In this document: positions 1-7,316 of the stretch, piece by piece
How positions within the stretch are numbered: the stretch's first letter is position 1
Layout: each line of letters opens with the position of its first letter
NCBI GenBank assembly: GCA_034664085.1
Contig: JAXDII010000077.1
Span: forward strand, 3,202-67,201
Source: JACVRW01 sp034664085
GTDB taxonomy: Bacteria > Actinomycetota > Thermoleophilia > Solirubrobacterales > Thermoleophilaceae
Direction of reading: 5' to 3'
DNA length: 64,000 bases
The notes under the pieces: generated by a model
The model's database searches: none
Told to the model about the DNA's origin: nothing
Seen by the model: only the letters and a program-made list of their open reading frames with translations
Program-made: the position numbers and the translations under genes

Positions 1-443
1 CGCTCAACCAGCAGGAGCTGAAGGACCGCCAGGAGGAGCAGATCCAGCAGCTCGTGGCTTTCTTCTACGTGCTGCTTGCGCTGGCGGTCGTGATCTCGCT
101 GCTCGGCATCGTGACCACGCTGGCGCTGTCGATCCACGAGCGCACGCGCGAGCTGGGCATGCTGCGCGCGGTCGGGATGTCCCGCCGCCAGGTGCGCCAG
201 CTGGTGCGCTACGAGGCCGTCATCACGGCGCTGATCGGGGCGATCCTGGGCACGGTGCTCGGGGTGATCTTCGCCGCGCTCGTCTCGCGCCCGCTCGCGG
301 ACGAGGGCTTCGAGCTGGCCTACCCGATCGGCACCCTGGTCGTCCTGCTGGTCCTGGCCGCGCTGGCCGGGGTGCTGGCGGCGATCTGGCCCGCCCGGAG
401 GGCGGCGAAGCTCGACGTACTGCAGGCGCTGGCGTACGAGTAG
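1..443 (+). CDS. FtsX-family ABC transporter permease, C-terminal part (5' truncated)
   Basis: The frame is open from the window edge (first full codon at base 3), so only the last ~147 residues are present. They hold the typical end of a MacB/FtsX permease: a membrane helix starting LVAFFYVLLALAVV, the conserved cytoplasmic stretch ERTRELGMLRAVGMSRRQV, and two further helices before the C-terminal LDVLQALAYE. Such permeases pair with an ATPase in lipoprotein or macrolide-type exporters, or act in mechanotransmission; the substrate cannot be told here. It ends 4 bp before the next gene, so the two may be cotranscribed. Confidence 0.9.
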   Translation, partial: LNQQELKDRQEEQIQQLVAFFYVLLALAVVISLLGIVTTLALSIHERTRELGMLRAVGMSRRQVRQLVRYEAVITALIGAILGTVLGVIFAALVSRPLADEGFELAYPIGTLVVLLVLAALAGVLAAIWPARRAAKLDVLQALAYE

Positions 444-447
444 CGGG

Positions 448-1647
448 GTGCCGCGCTCAAGCGGCGGCCCGGTTGCTCCGAACACAAAGAGGGTGCGCTC
501 CCTCGTCGCGCTGACGCTCGTGCTGCTGCTCGGCCTCGCGCCGGCGACCGCGCGCGCGGCCACGGTCGCGGTCGAGGGCGACGCCCTGCGCCTCACCGCC
601 GGCCCGGGCGAGTACAACCTGCTCACGGTGGCGCCGGCGACGCCCGGCGGCCTGGCGGTGACCGACCGCGGCTTCCCGCTGACCTACGGCAGCGGCTGCG
701 TGCCTCAGGGGACGCTGGTCGTCTGCGGCGGGGCCGTACGCGTCGAGGCCGATCTCGGCGATGGCGACGACGAGCTGTTCCTCTCCGCGCTCGTGTCCGC
801 GCGGGTGGCGGGCGGCCTCGGCAACGACCGCCTGACGGCCTCGCCTGCCGTGCCGCCGCTGGACCCGGCGGCGTATCCGGCGCTCGAGCTCGACGGCGGC
901 GAGGGCGACGACAGCATCACCGCGGCGGGCGGAGCCGATCTCGTGAGCGGCGGACCCGGCTTCGACTCGCTGACCGGCGCGGACGGCGACGACCACCTCG
1001 ACGGCGGCACGGGCGGCGACCTGGCGTACGGCGGCAACGGGTCCGACTCGATCGTGCTGCGCGACAGCGTCTCCGACACGGCCTCGTGCGGCAGCGGCAG
1101 CGACACGGTGCGCGCCGAGGTGCTCGACCAGCTCGACTTCGCCTGCGAGCGCGTGGACTACGGGCGGCCCGGCAATGTCGGGCGGCTGCGCCCGGTCACC
1201 GGCGGCGGGCGCTTCGTGCCGATCCCGGGCCAGTCCTGGGCGCGCGTCGACCGGCGCATCCTGCCCGGGGTGCTGTACCTGATCCGACGCTACAACGTTC
1301 GCGTCGGAGACGGCTATGCGACGACCGGCCACGAGCCGCGCGGCGAGCACCCGCTCGGCCTCGCCGTCGACCTCTATCCCGGCCCCGGCGGAAGCTGGCG
1401 CGAGGTCGGACGGCTGGCGAAATGGGCCGAGCCGCGCCAGAACCGGACGCGGCCGCCGTTCCGATGGGTCGGCTGGAACGGCGACGCGAACCACGGGCAC
1501 CCGAAGCGCTGCAAGCCGGCCCGCGGCTGCTGGCCCCACCTGCACGTCTCATGGGCGCACTCACCCGGCAAGCCGCGCCGGCCGGTGCGGACCGTTTGGG
1601 TGTTCGACGTAACCAACCGGGGGCTCACGCCCGCGGACCCCCGCTGA
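448..1647 (+). CDS. Secreted protein with RTX-like repeats and M15/VanY-like zinc peptidase domain
   Basis: 399 residues. A signal peptide (hydrophobic core about 18-33, cleavage near ATARA|A) is followed by glycine/aspartate-rich repeats at about 100-205 (GDGDD, GGLGND, GGEGDD, GGPGFD, GGNGSD) like calcium-binding RTX motifs. The C-terminal 150 residues carry HPLGLAVD (H301, D308) and PHLHVSW (H364, H366), matching the HxxGxAxD...HxH zinc ligands of M15/VanY-type DD-peptidases. I infer an extracellular wall-active or wall-bound protein. The start at GTG 448 lies 4 bp after the permease; a GTG at 493, just after AAAGAGG, would give a shorter leader and is equally possible. The peptidase assignment rests on motifs only. 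Confidence 0.7.
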   Translation: MPRSSGGPVAPNTKRVRSLVALTLVLLLGLAPATARAATVAVEGDALRLTAGPGEYNLLTVAPATPGGLAVTDRGFPLTYGSGCVPQGTLVVCGGAVRVEADLGDGDDELFLSALVSARVAGGLGNDRLTASPAVPPLDPAAYPALELDGGEGDDSITAAGGADLVSGGPGFDSLTGADGDDHLDGGTGGDLAYGGNGSDSIVLRDSVSDTASCGSGSDTVRAEVLDQLDFACERVDYGRPGNVGRLRPVTGGGRFVPIPGQSWARVDRRILPGVLYLIRRYNVRVGDGYATTGHEPRGEHPLGLAVDLYPGPGGSWREVGRLAKWAEPRQNRTRPPFRWVGWNGDANHGHPKRCKPARGCWPHLHVSWAHSPGKPRRPVRTVWVFDVTNRGLTPADPR

Positions 1648-1761
1648 TTCGCGGCCGCTCCATTTCGCCGTTGCAGCGGAAGCCGTTGGGCGCGTCGAAG
1701 CGGCGTCCGGCGAGCCGTCTCACGGTGGCCGGTCTACGGCCAGCCATAGCATTGGCGATTC

Positions 1762-2718
1762 ATGTCTGGCCCAGGACGCACAGCCGCTGACCTCGCCGAG
1801 CGCCTGCTCGCCGGCGACAAGCGTGCGCTCGCACGCGCGATCACGCTGGTCGAGAACGACGACCCCGAGGGCTGGGCGCTCGTGCGGGAGGTCTACCCGA
1901 GCACGGGGCGCGCCCGCGTGGTCGGCTTCACGGGCCCGCCCGGGGTGGGCAAGTCCACCCTGATCGGCCGGCTGATCGAGCACGCCCGCGCGCGCGACCG
2001 CGAGGTGGCCGTCCTGTCGATCGACCCCAGCTCGCCGTTCACCCACGGCGCCCTGCTCGGCGACCGCATCCGTCTGTCCGACCACTTCCTCGACCCGGGC
2101 GTGTTCATCCGCTCGATGGCCAGCCGCGGCTCGCTCGGCGGCCTGTCCGAGGCCACGCTGCAGGCCGCCCTGCTGATGGACGCCAGCGGCAAGGACGACG
2201 TCCTCCTCGAGACCGTGGGAGTCGGCCAGGCCGAGGTCGACATCATCGACCACGCCGACACGGTGGTGCTGGCGCTGATGCCCGGCTCCGGCGACTCCGT
2301 CCAGGCGCTCAAGGCCGGCGTGATGGAGATCCCCGACGTGATCGCGGTCAACAAGTCCGACCACCCGCTCACCGACACGATGATCCGCGAGATCCGCGGC
2401 ACGCTCTCGCTCGCCCCCCAGGAGGGCTGGCGCGTGCCGATCGTGAAGACCGAGGCGAGCCGCTCCGAGGGCATCGACGAGCTGGCCGACAAGATCGCCG
2501 AGCACCACGCGTTCATCGAGGAGCAGGGCACGCTGGCCGAGCGCCGCCGCCGCAACCTGATGAACGAGGTGCTGGCTCTGGCCGCCGGGCGGCTGCGGCG
2601 CCGGCTCGAGGAGCAGGTGCGCGATGACGAGTCGGTGCAGGAGCTGCTCGACGAGGTGGTCGCGCGGCGGCTCGATCCGGCCAGCGCGGCAGCGAAGTTG
2701 CTGGAGCGCGAGCTCTAG
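1762..2718 (+). CDS. meaB: Methylmalonyl-CoA mutase-associated GTPase MeaB (ArgK family)
   Basis: 318 residues, normal for the family. P-loop GPPGVGKS at 58-65, the ETVGVGQAE signature characteristic of MeaB/ArgK, and the guanine-specificity motif NKSD at 197-200. MeaB is a G-protein chaperone that gates cobalamin loading of, and protects, methylmalonyl-CoA mutase. The mutase subunits lie ~46 and ~50 kb away in this window (47669-49321 and 51378-51776), so it is not in an operon with its client. A TAGCAT hexamer at 1747-1752 lies 9 nt before the ATG. The 114 bp upstream (1648-1761) show no gene, only a NotI-type octamer at 1651-1658. Confidence 0.93.
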   Translation: MSGPGRTAADLAERLLAGDKRALARAITLVENDDPEGWALVREVYPSTGRARVVGFTGPPGVGKSTLIGRLIEHARARDREVAVLSIDPSSPFTHGALLGDRIRLSDHFLDPGVFIRSMASRGSLGGLSEATLQAALLMDASGKDDVLLETVGVGQAEVDIIDHADTVVLALMPGSGDSVQALKAGVMEIPDVIAVNKSDHPLTDTMIREIRGTLSLAPQEGWRVPIVKTEASRSEGIDELADKIAEHHAFIEEQGTLAERRRRNLMNEVLALAAGRLRRRLEEQVRDDESVQELLDEVVARRLDPASAAAKLLEREL

Positions 2719-2730
2719 TCCAGCTGGGGG

Positions 2731-2736
2731 TAGGCT
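2731..2736 (+). promoter_or_regulatory. -10-like hexamer TAGGCT, leaderless CHAD gene
   Basis: TAGGCT ends 6 nt before the ATG at 2743 and there is no purine-rich ribosome binding site between them. This fits a TANNNT -10 box with transcription beginning at the start codon. Confidence 0.5.
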
Positions 2737-2742
2737 CAGCTC

Positions 2743-3675
2743 ATGTCCTCGCGGGTCTTTCGGCTTGACCCCGCCGAGCCGGTGGCGGACGAGGTCCGGC
2801 GTGTGGCGATCGGCCGGATCGACCACGCGCTCGACGAGCTGCAGGGCAGGACCGACAGCACTCGCGAGGAGGCGGTCCACGAGGCGCGCAAGGACATGAA
2901 GAAGCTGCGCGCGCTGCTGCGGCTCGTGCGCGGCGAGCTAGGGGACCGCGTCTACCGGCGCGAGAACGCGGCCTTCCGCGACACCGCCGGCCAGCTCGCC
3001 GGAGTGCGCGACGCCGACGTGATGCTCGCCACCCTGGGCCAGCTCGAGGAACGCTACGGCGAGCTCCCGGGTGTCGCCGGTCGGCTGCGGCCGGCGCTCG
3101 TGGCGCACCGCTTCCGCGCGTCTGCGGGCGCGCTCAAGCCGGCGTCGCGCGCTGCGGCCGAAGCCCTGACCGAGGCGCGTGCCCGCGTGGCGGAGTGGCC
3201 ACTCGACGGCGACGGGTTCGAGGTGCTCGAGGAGGGCCTGCAGCGCGTCTACCGCCAGGGCCGGCGCGACTGGCGCGCCGCCCGCAAGCTCCCCACCGCC
3301 GAGCGGATGCACGAGTGGCGCAAGCGGGTGAAGGACCTCTGGTACGCCTACTCGCTGCTCCAGGACACCTGGAAGCCAGTGGTCAGGGCGCTGGCGGACG
3401 AGGCGCACGAGCTGTCCGACCGCCTGGGCGACGACCACGACCTCGCGGTGCTGCGCGACTGGGCGCACGAGCACTCCGCCGCGCTCGACGGCGGCGATCC
3501 GGTCCTGCGCGGCTTCGACGTCATCGTCGAGAGCCGCCGCGGGGAGCTGCGCGACGAGGCGTTCGCGTACGGCGCGCGGCTGTACGCCGACAAGCCCGGA
3601 GCGTTCGTCGCCCGCCTCGAGGGCTGGTGGAGCGCCTCAGCCCGCGCAGCGCGGGCAGAGCCCGCTCACGACTAG
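2743..3675 (+). CDS. CHAD domain protein
   Basis: 310 residues forming a full CHAD (conserved histidine alpha-helical) domain: the opening VHEARKDMKKLRALLRLVR and the later MHEWRKRVKDLWYAYSLL are the paired His/Lys/Arg helices of the family, with a DDHDLAVL stretch after them. CHAD proteins bind polyphosphate; this one is stand-alone, without the CYTH/triphosphatase domain often fused to it. Its 3' end overlaps the convergent Fur gene by 39 bp. Confidence 0.88.
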   Translation: MSSRVFRLDPAEPVADEVRRVAIGRIDHALDELQGRTDSTREEAVHEARKDMKKLRALLRLVRGELGDRVYRRENAAFRDTAGQLAGVRDADVMLATLGQLEERYGELPGVAGRLRPALVAHRFRASAGALKPASRAAAEALTEARARVAEWPLDGDGFEVLEEGLQRVYRQGRRDWRAARKLPTAERMHEWRKRVKDLWYAYSLLQDTWKPVVRALADEAHELSDRLGDDHDLAVLRDWAHEHSAALDGGDPVLRGFDVIVESRRGELRDEAFAYGARLYADKPGAFVARLEGWWSASARAARAEPAHD

Positions 3676-4041
3676 CTCGGCGGAGTCGGGCATGAAGCCG
3701 CGCCGGCGCGCGCGGCGCAGCACACCGGCCGTGTCCACGTCCCCGCCGATGTCCTCGACGCTCCCGCACGCGCGACACACGAGGTGGTGATGGCCGTCGG
3801 TGCCCGGATCCCAGAGTGTCGGCCCGTGCCCGGTGGGGACGCGCCTGACGATCCCCAGCTCCTCGAACAGCTCGAGCGTGGCGTACACCGTCGGCAGCGA
3901 CGCGCTCGGCAGCCGGGCGAGCACCTCTTCGGCGGTGGCATGCCGGCCGAGGTCTGCGAGAGCGCGGTGGATCAGCACGCGCTGCGGGGTGACGCGCTGG
4001 CCGCGCCCGCGCAGCGTCTGCTTGAGCTGTTCCTCGGTCAT
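3637..4041 (-). CDS. Fur-family metalloregulator
   Basis: 134 residues. N-terminal winged helix (QRVTPQRVLIHRALADLGRHATAEEVLARLP, then TVYATLELFEELGIV) and a dimerisation domain with GHHHLVCRACG and a C-terminal CPRC, the two CxxC pairs of structural zinc. This is the Fur/PerR/Zur superfamily; which metal or peroxide it senses cannot be read safely. It is divergent from a VIT-type iron transporter across a 40-bp AT-rich gap, so an iron-responsive, autoregulated pair is the likely reading. The last 39 bp overlap the CHAD gene on the other strand. Confidence 0.9.
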   Translation of the reverse strand: MTEEQLKQTLRGRGQRVTPQRVLIHRALADLGRHATAEEVLARLPSASLPTVYATLELFEELGIVRRVPTGHGPTLWDPGTDGHHHLVCRACGSVEDIGGDVDTAGVLRRARRRGFMPDSAELVVSGLCPRCAG

Positions 4042-4052
4042 TAGGCCGCCCT

Positions 4053-4073
4053 TATTCTAATCGATTTGCAATA
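4053..4073. promoter_or_regulatory. Candidate Fur-family operator in divergent promoter region
   Basis: The 40-bp gap between the fur and transporter starts is strikingly AT-rich for this genome. It holds an imperfect dyad, TATTCTAA at 4053-4060 and TTGCAATA at 4066-4073, around TCGAT (6 of 8 arm positions match). Size and composition suit a Fur/PerR box, but it is not a match to a single named consensus. Confidence 0.5.
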
Positions 4074-4081
4074 GTAAGTGA

Positions 4082-4585
4082 GTGATGCCTGCCGAAGTGA
4101 TCACCCGCTGGCGCGCCGCGGACGAGCGCAAGCTCCTGCTCCAAGTGATCCAGCCTGGCCTCGTGGGGCTGATCGACGGCACGATCTCGACGCTCGCGCC
4201 GATCTTCGCCGCGGCCTACCTTGCCGGCTCCCGTGAGGCACTGCTGGTCGGCCTGGCCGCCGCCGTCGGGGCGGCGATCTCGATGGGCATGTCCGAGGGG
4301 CTGTCAGACGACGGCGAGCTGACCGGCCGCGGCAGCAGCCTCGCGCGCGGGCTGATCACCGGCTTCGCCACGTTCGTGGGAGGCTCGATGCACGCGCTCC
4401 CATTCCTGATCGGCGACGTGGACCGGGCGCTGGCGCTGGCCTACGCGGTCGTCGCCGTCGAACTGGTCGCGATCGCGTGGGTGCGCCGGCGCTTCCTGTC
4501 GGTCTCGCTGAAGCGTTCGCTCGCGCAGGTGACGCTGGGCGGCGTCCTGGTGGCCTCGGTGGGCGTCATCATCGGGAGCTCGTAG
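4082..4585 (+). CDS. VIT1/CCC1-type (erythrin-vacuolar) iron transporter family membrane protein
   Basis: 167 residues, all membrane. The N-terminal helix GLIDGTISTLAPIFAAAYLAG and the loop MGMSEGLSDDGEL are characteristic of the VIT/CCC1 family, which moves Fe2+ or Mn2+ across membranes. Two more helices follow. Start codons GTG 4082 and ATG 4085 are tandem; either works. It is divergent from the Fur gene and is probably controlled by it (inference). Its 3' end overlaps the convergent YjbR-like gene by 17 bp. Confidence 0.78.
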   Translation: MMPAEVITRWRAADERKLLLQVIQPGLVGLIDGTISTLAPIFAAAYLAGSREALLVGLAAAVGAAISMGMSEGLSDDGELTGRGSSLARGLITGFATFVGGSMHALPFLIGDVDRALALAYAVVAVELVAIAWVRRRFLSVSLKRSLAQVTLGGVLVASVGVIIGSS

Positions 4586-4952
4586 CTTCCTCGTCGCGCT
4601 CCTTGACGAGGCGCGTGGGCGCGGCCCGCCGCCAGGAGTCCTCGAGCACCTCGGCCAGCTCGTCCTCTGGAATCGCGCCGAGCCGCACCAGCATGTAGTG
4701 GTAGGGGCGGTAGTGGTCGGTGATGAAGAAGACGGCCGGCTCGGCGCCCATCAGCAGCTCGCGCTCGCCGCGGTCGACCGTGACGACGAGGTGCTGGCCG
4801 TCGTCGCGCAGGCGGGCGAACATCTTCTTGCGCACGCGCCACGCCGGCGTGCCGTAGGCGGTGCCCTCCTCCGCCTCCGGCAGGGCGAGCGCGAGCCGGC
4901 GCAGTGCGGCGACATCGGCCATCTCGCGCCAGTCTGGCACGGCCCTCGGCAC
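4569..4952 (-). CDS. MmcQ/YjbR-family protein
   Basis: 127 residues with the family pattern: ALALPEAEEGTAYGTPAWRVRKKMFARL at the start, LMGAEPAVFFITDHYRPYHYMLVRL in the middle and the terminal helix EDSWRRAAPTRLVKE. The fold is a double-wing DNA-binding-like domain (CyaY-like); the molecular role is not established. An alternative start is the ATG at 4922 (residue 11), which matches the usual N-terminus better. The 3' end overlaps the transporter gene. Confidence 0.8.
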   Translation of the reverse strand: MPRAVPDWREMADVAALRRLALALPEAEEGTAYGTPAWRVRKKMFARLRDDGQHLVVTVDRGERELLMGAEPAVFFITDHYRPYHYMLVRLGAIPEDELAEVLEDSWRRAAPTRLVKERDEEATSSR

Positions 4953-4971
4953 GCCGGAAGTTAGGCTGCCC

Positions 4972-4977
4972 TAAGAT
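4972..4977 (+). promoter_or_regulatory. -10-like hexamer TAAGAT, leaderless fusion gene
   Basis: TAAGAT ends 8 nt before the GTG at 4986. The spacer is C-rich and holds no ribosome binding site, as expected for a leaderless transcript. Confidence 0.45.
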
Positions 4978-4985
4978 GACCCCCC

Positions 4986-7316
4986 GTGGCAGGGGAGTTC
5001 GAGATCTGGGCAGCGCGCGCGTGGAACGTCTTCAACGAGGGGCGTCCGTTCTCGCTCGTCTATCCCCTGCTCGTGCTGCTGTGCGCCACGGCGGTGGGGC
5101 TTGCCCCTGACGGCCCGCTGCTCCTGGCGCTCGCGGGGGGCCTGGCGCTCGCCGCCGTGCTCGCCTGCTTCACCTTCCCGCTGCGCGGGCGCGCCCTGCT
5201 GTGGCTCGCCGCGCTCGCGTGCGTCCCGCTGCTGGAGCCCTGGCGCGCGCCGGCGCTGCTGGCGGGCGCGCTGGCCGGCTGGGCCTGCTTCACGGTCGTG
5301 ATCTGGGGCAGCGTCTACTACCGGCTGCGCACGGGGGCGCCCCTGCTGAACGGCCTGCGCTTCTGGCGCCTCGTGCTCACAAACTCGGATCCCACCAGCG
5401 GCAACGCGCTGGAGCAGGTGCCGAAGATGGTGCTGTCGCTGAGCGCCGCGACGCTGTTCGCCGAGGAGCCGACCGTGCACAACGCCCTCCACATCGCGGG
5501 GGCGGCGGCGCTCTGCGCCGCGCTCGGCTGGGTCGCCTGGAGGCGTTTCGTGCGCACCCGGCTGCCGCGCTATCCCGAGCAGGTCACGGCGTCCGCCCCG
5601 GCGCCGCCGCTGGCGCGGCGCGTCTACGTGATCGTCGTGGACGGCTGCAACCGTGGGCGGCTCTGGCAGGCGGACACGCCGGTGATGGACCGCCTGGCGC
5701 GCGAGGGGACGGAGTACCTCACGGTCGAGCCGGCCTACCCGGCCCGCACCGTCGTCTGCTTCTCCTCGATGCTGACCGGCGCGACACCGGCAGAGCACGG
5801 CATGCGCTCGAACTTCGTGGCGCGGCTGGGCGTGCGCGCCGAGTCGATCTTCGACGTCCTCGAGCGCCGCGGGCGCCGCGGGCGCCTGGTCGGCATCGCG
5901 CACCTGCTCGACCCGTTCGGCGAGCGCGTGGTGCGCTCGGTCACCTCGGTCCAGCCGACCTCGCGCATCGACGAGTCGCTGTCCGCCGAGGCGCGCCGCG
6001 TGGTGGAGGAGGACGACCCGGACCTGCTGGTGCTGCAGCTGCTGGCGGCCGACCAGCTCGGGCACGTGCGCGGCGTGCGCAACCGCGAGTACCTGGACCA
6101 GCTCGCCGACACCGACCGCCGCATCGGCGAGTTCCTCGCCTTCCTCGAGGAGCACGGCAAGCTCGAGGGCGCCACGGTCGTGCTGATGGCCGACCACGGG
6201 CAGGGCCGCGGGATCGGCGGGCACGGCCACCTCGACTGGGGCGAGCGGCCCGTGCCGTTCGTCGTCTGGGGTGAGGGCGCGGTGCCCGGTGCGCTGAGCC
6301 GCGAGCCCCGCTCGGTGCTGGAGCTGGGCACGACGGTCGCCCGCCTGCTCGGGGTGGAGCGGCCCGCCTCGGCCCGCGGCCGGCCCCTGGTGCCGGTGGA
6401 GGATGCCTCCGTGGACGCGGCGCGACCGGCGCCTGCCGGCGCGCGTGCCGGCGGCCGGCACTCGCGCGTGTCCGGCGAGCGCTGCCTCACGATCATCCCC
6501 GCGCGCGACGAGGAGGCCGCGATCGACGGCCTGCTCGCGGGCCTCCCGCGGAGCGCGTGCGGGCTCGCTGTGGACCTGCTCGTGGTGGACGACGGCTCGC
6601 GCGACGCCACCCCGCACATCGCGCGTGAGCACGGCGCGCGAGTGATCACCCACGAGCACACGCGCGGCCTCGGCGCCGCGGTGCGCGCAGGCCTCGAGGT
6701 CGCGCGCGACGAGGGCTACGCCGCCGCGGTCTACCTCGACGGCGACGGCGAGTACGACCCGGTCGACTTCGAGGCCGTCCTCGGTCCGGTTGCCGCCGGC
6801 CGCGCCGACTACGTGGTGGGGTCGCGCTTCATCGGCACCCGCGAAGGCATGGCCTGGCACCGCACGCTGGCCAACCGCGCGGCGAGCGCGGCGCTCGGCA
6901 CGCTCATGCACACGGTGGCCAGCGACGGGCAGAGCGGCTACCGCGCCTTCTCGGGCCGCGCGCTCGCCGCCGCGCGCGTCCGCCACGACTACAACTACGC
7001 GCAGGTGCTGACGCTGTCGCTCTGGGGCGCCGGCATCGATGCCGTCGAGGTGCCGGTCTCCTACCGGCGCCGCCTCAGCGGCCGCTCGTTCGTCCGCTAT
7101 CCCGAGTACCTGGTGCGCGTGGCTCCGGCGACCCTGCTCGAATGGCGCGCCTCGCGCAGGACGAGGGCGGCGAGCGCCACGCCTAGCGCCCCCGCCAGCC
7201 AGAACGGCCACCCGCCGTCGGCACCGAAGTACGGGATCGCGCCGGTGAGCGGTCCGAACGGAGCGTCGGGGCGGTCGGTGACGAACGAGCCGCCGCCCCA
7301 GCGCACGTCCACGTAG
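4986..7316 (+). CDS. Three-part fusion: membrane domain, alkaline-phosphatase-superfamily phosphodiesterase, GT2 glycosyltransferase
   Basis: 776 residues. Residues ~20-190 hold several membrane helices. Residues ~210-480 are a type I phosphodiesterase/nucleotide pyrophosphatase domain: VDGCN (D219), the nucleophile region YPARTVVCFSSMLTG, AADQLGH, MADHGQG and GHGHLDWG supply the metal ligands. Residues ~500-720 are a GT2 (dolichol-phosphate mannosyltransferase-like) domain with VVDDGS and the D585GDGEYD metal site. I infer polyprenol- or lipid-linked glycan chemistry at the membrane. The last ~50 residues are low-complexity and run antisense to the convergent membrane gene for 220 bp, so that tail may be non-functional read-through. 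Confidence 0.82.
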   Translation: MAGEFEIWAARAWNVFNEGRPFSLVYPLLVLLCATAVGLAPDGPLLLALAGGLALAAVLACFTFPLRGRALLWLAALACVPLLEPWRAPALLAGALAGWACFTVVIWGSVYYRLRTGAPLLNGLRFWRLVLTNSDPTSGNALEQVPKMVLSLSAATLFAEEPTVHNALHIAGAAALCAALGWVAWRRFVRTRLPRYPEQVTASAPAPPLARRVYVIVVDGCNRGRLWQADTPVMDRLAREGTEYLTVEPAYPARTVVCFSSMLTGATPAEHGMRSNFVARLGVRAESIFDVLERRGRRGRLVGIAHLLDPFGERVVRSVTSVQPTSRIDESLSAEARRVVEEDDPDLLVLQLLAADQLGHVRGVRNREYLDQLADTDRRIGEFLAFLEEHGKLEGATVVLMADHGQGRGIGGHGHLDWGERPVPFVVWGEGAVPGALSREPRSVLELGTTVARLLGVERPASARGRPLVPVEDASVDAARPAPAGARAGGRHSRVSGERCLTIIPARDEEAAIDGLLAGLPRSACGLAVDLLVVDDGSRDATPHIAREHGARVITHEHTRGLGAAVRAGLEVARDEGYAAAVYLDGDGEYDPVDFEAVLGPVAAGRADYVVGSRFIGTREGMAWHRTLANRAASAALGTLMHTVASDGQSGYRAFSGRALAAARVRHDYNYAQVLTLSLWGAGIDAVEVPVSYRRRLSGRSFVRYPEYLVRVAPATLLEWRASRRTRAASATPSAPASQNGHPPSAPKYGIAPVSGPNGASGRSVTNEPPPQRTST

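Noticed and set aside
1651..1658. NotI octamer as a sign of restriction-site avoidance
   Set aside because: At least three more copies occur in the window, so avoidance is not supported; this neither proves nor excludes NotI specificity of the local enzyme.
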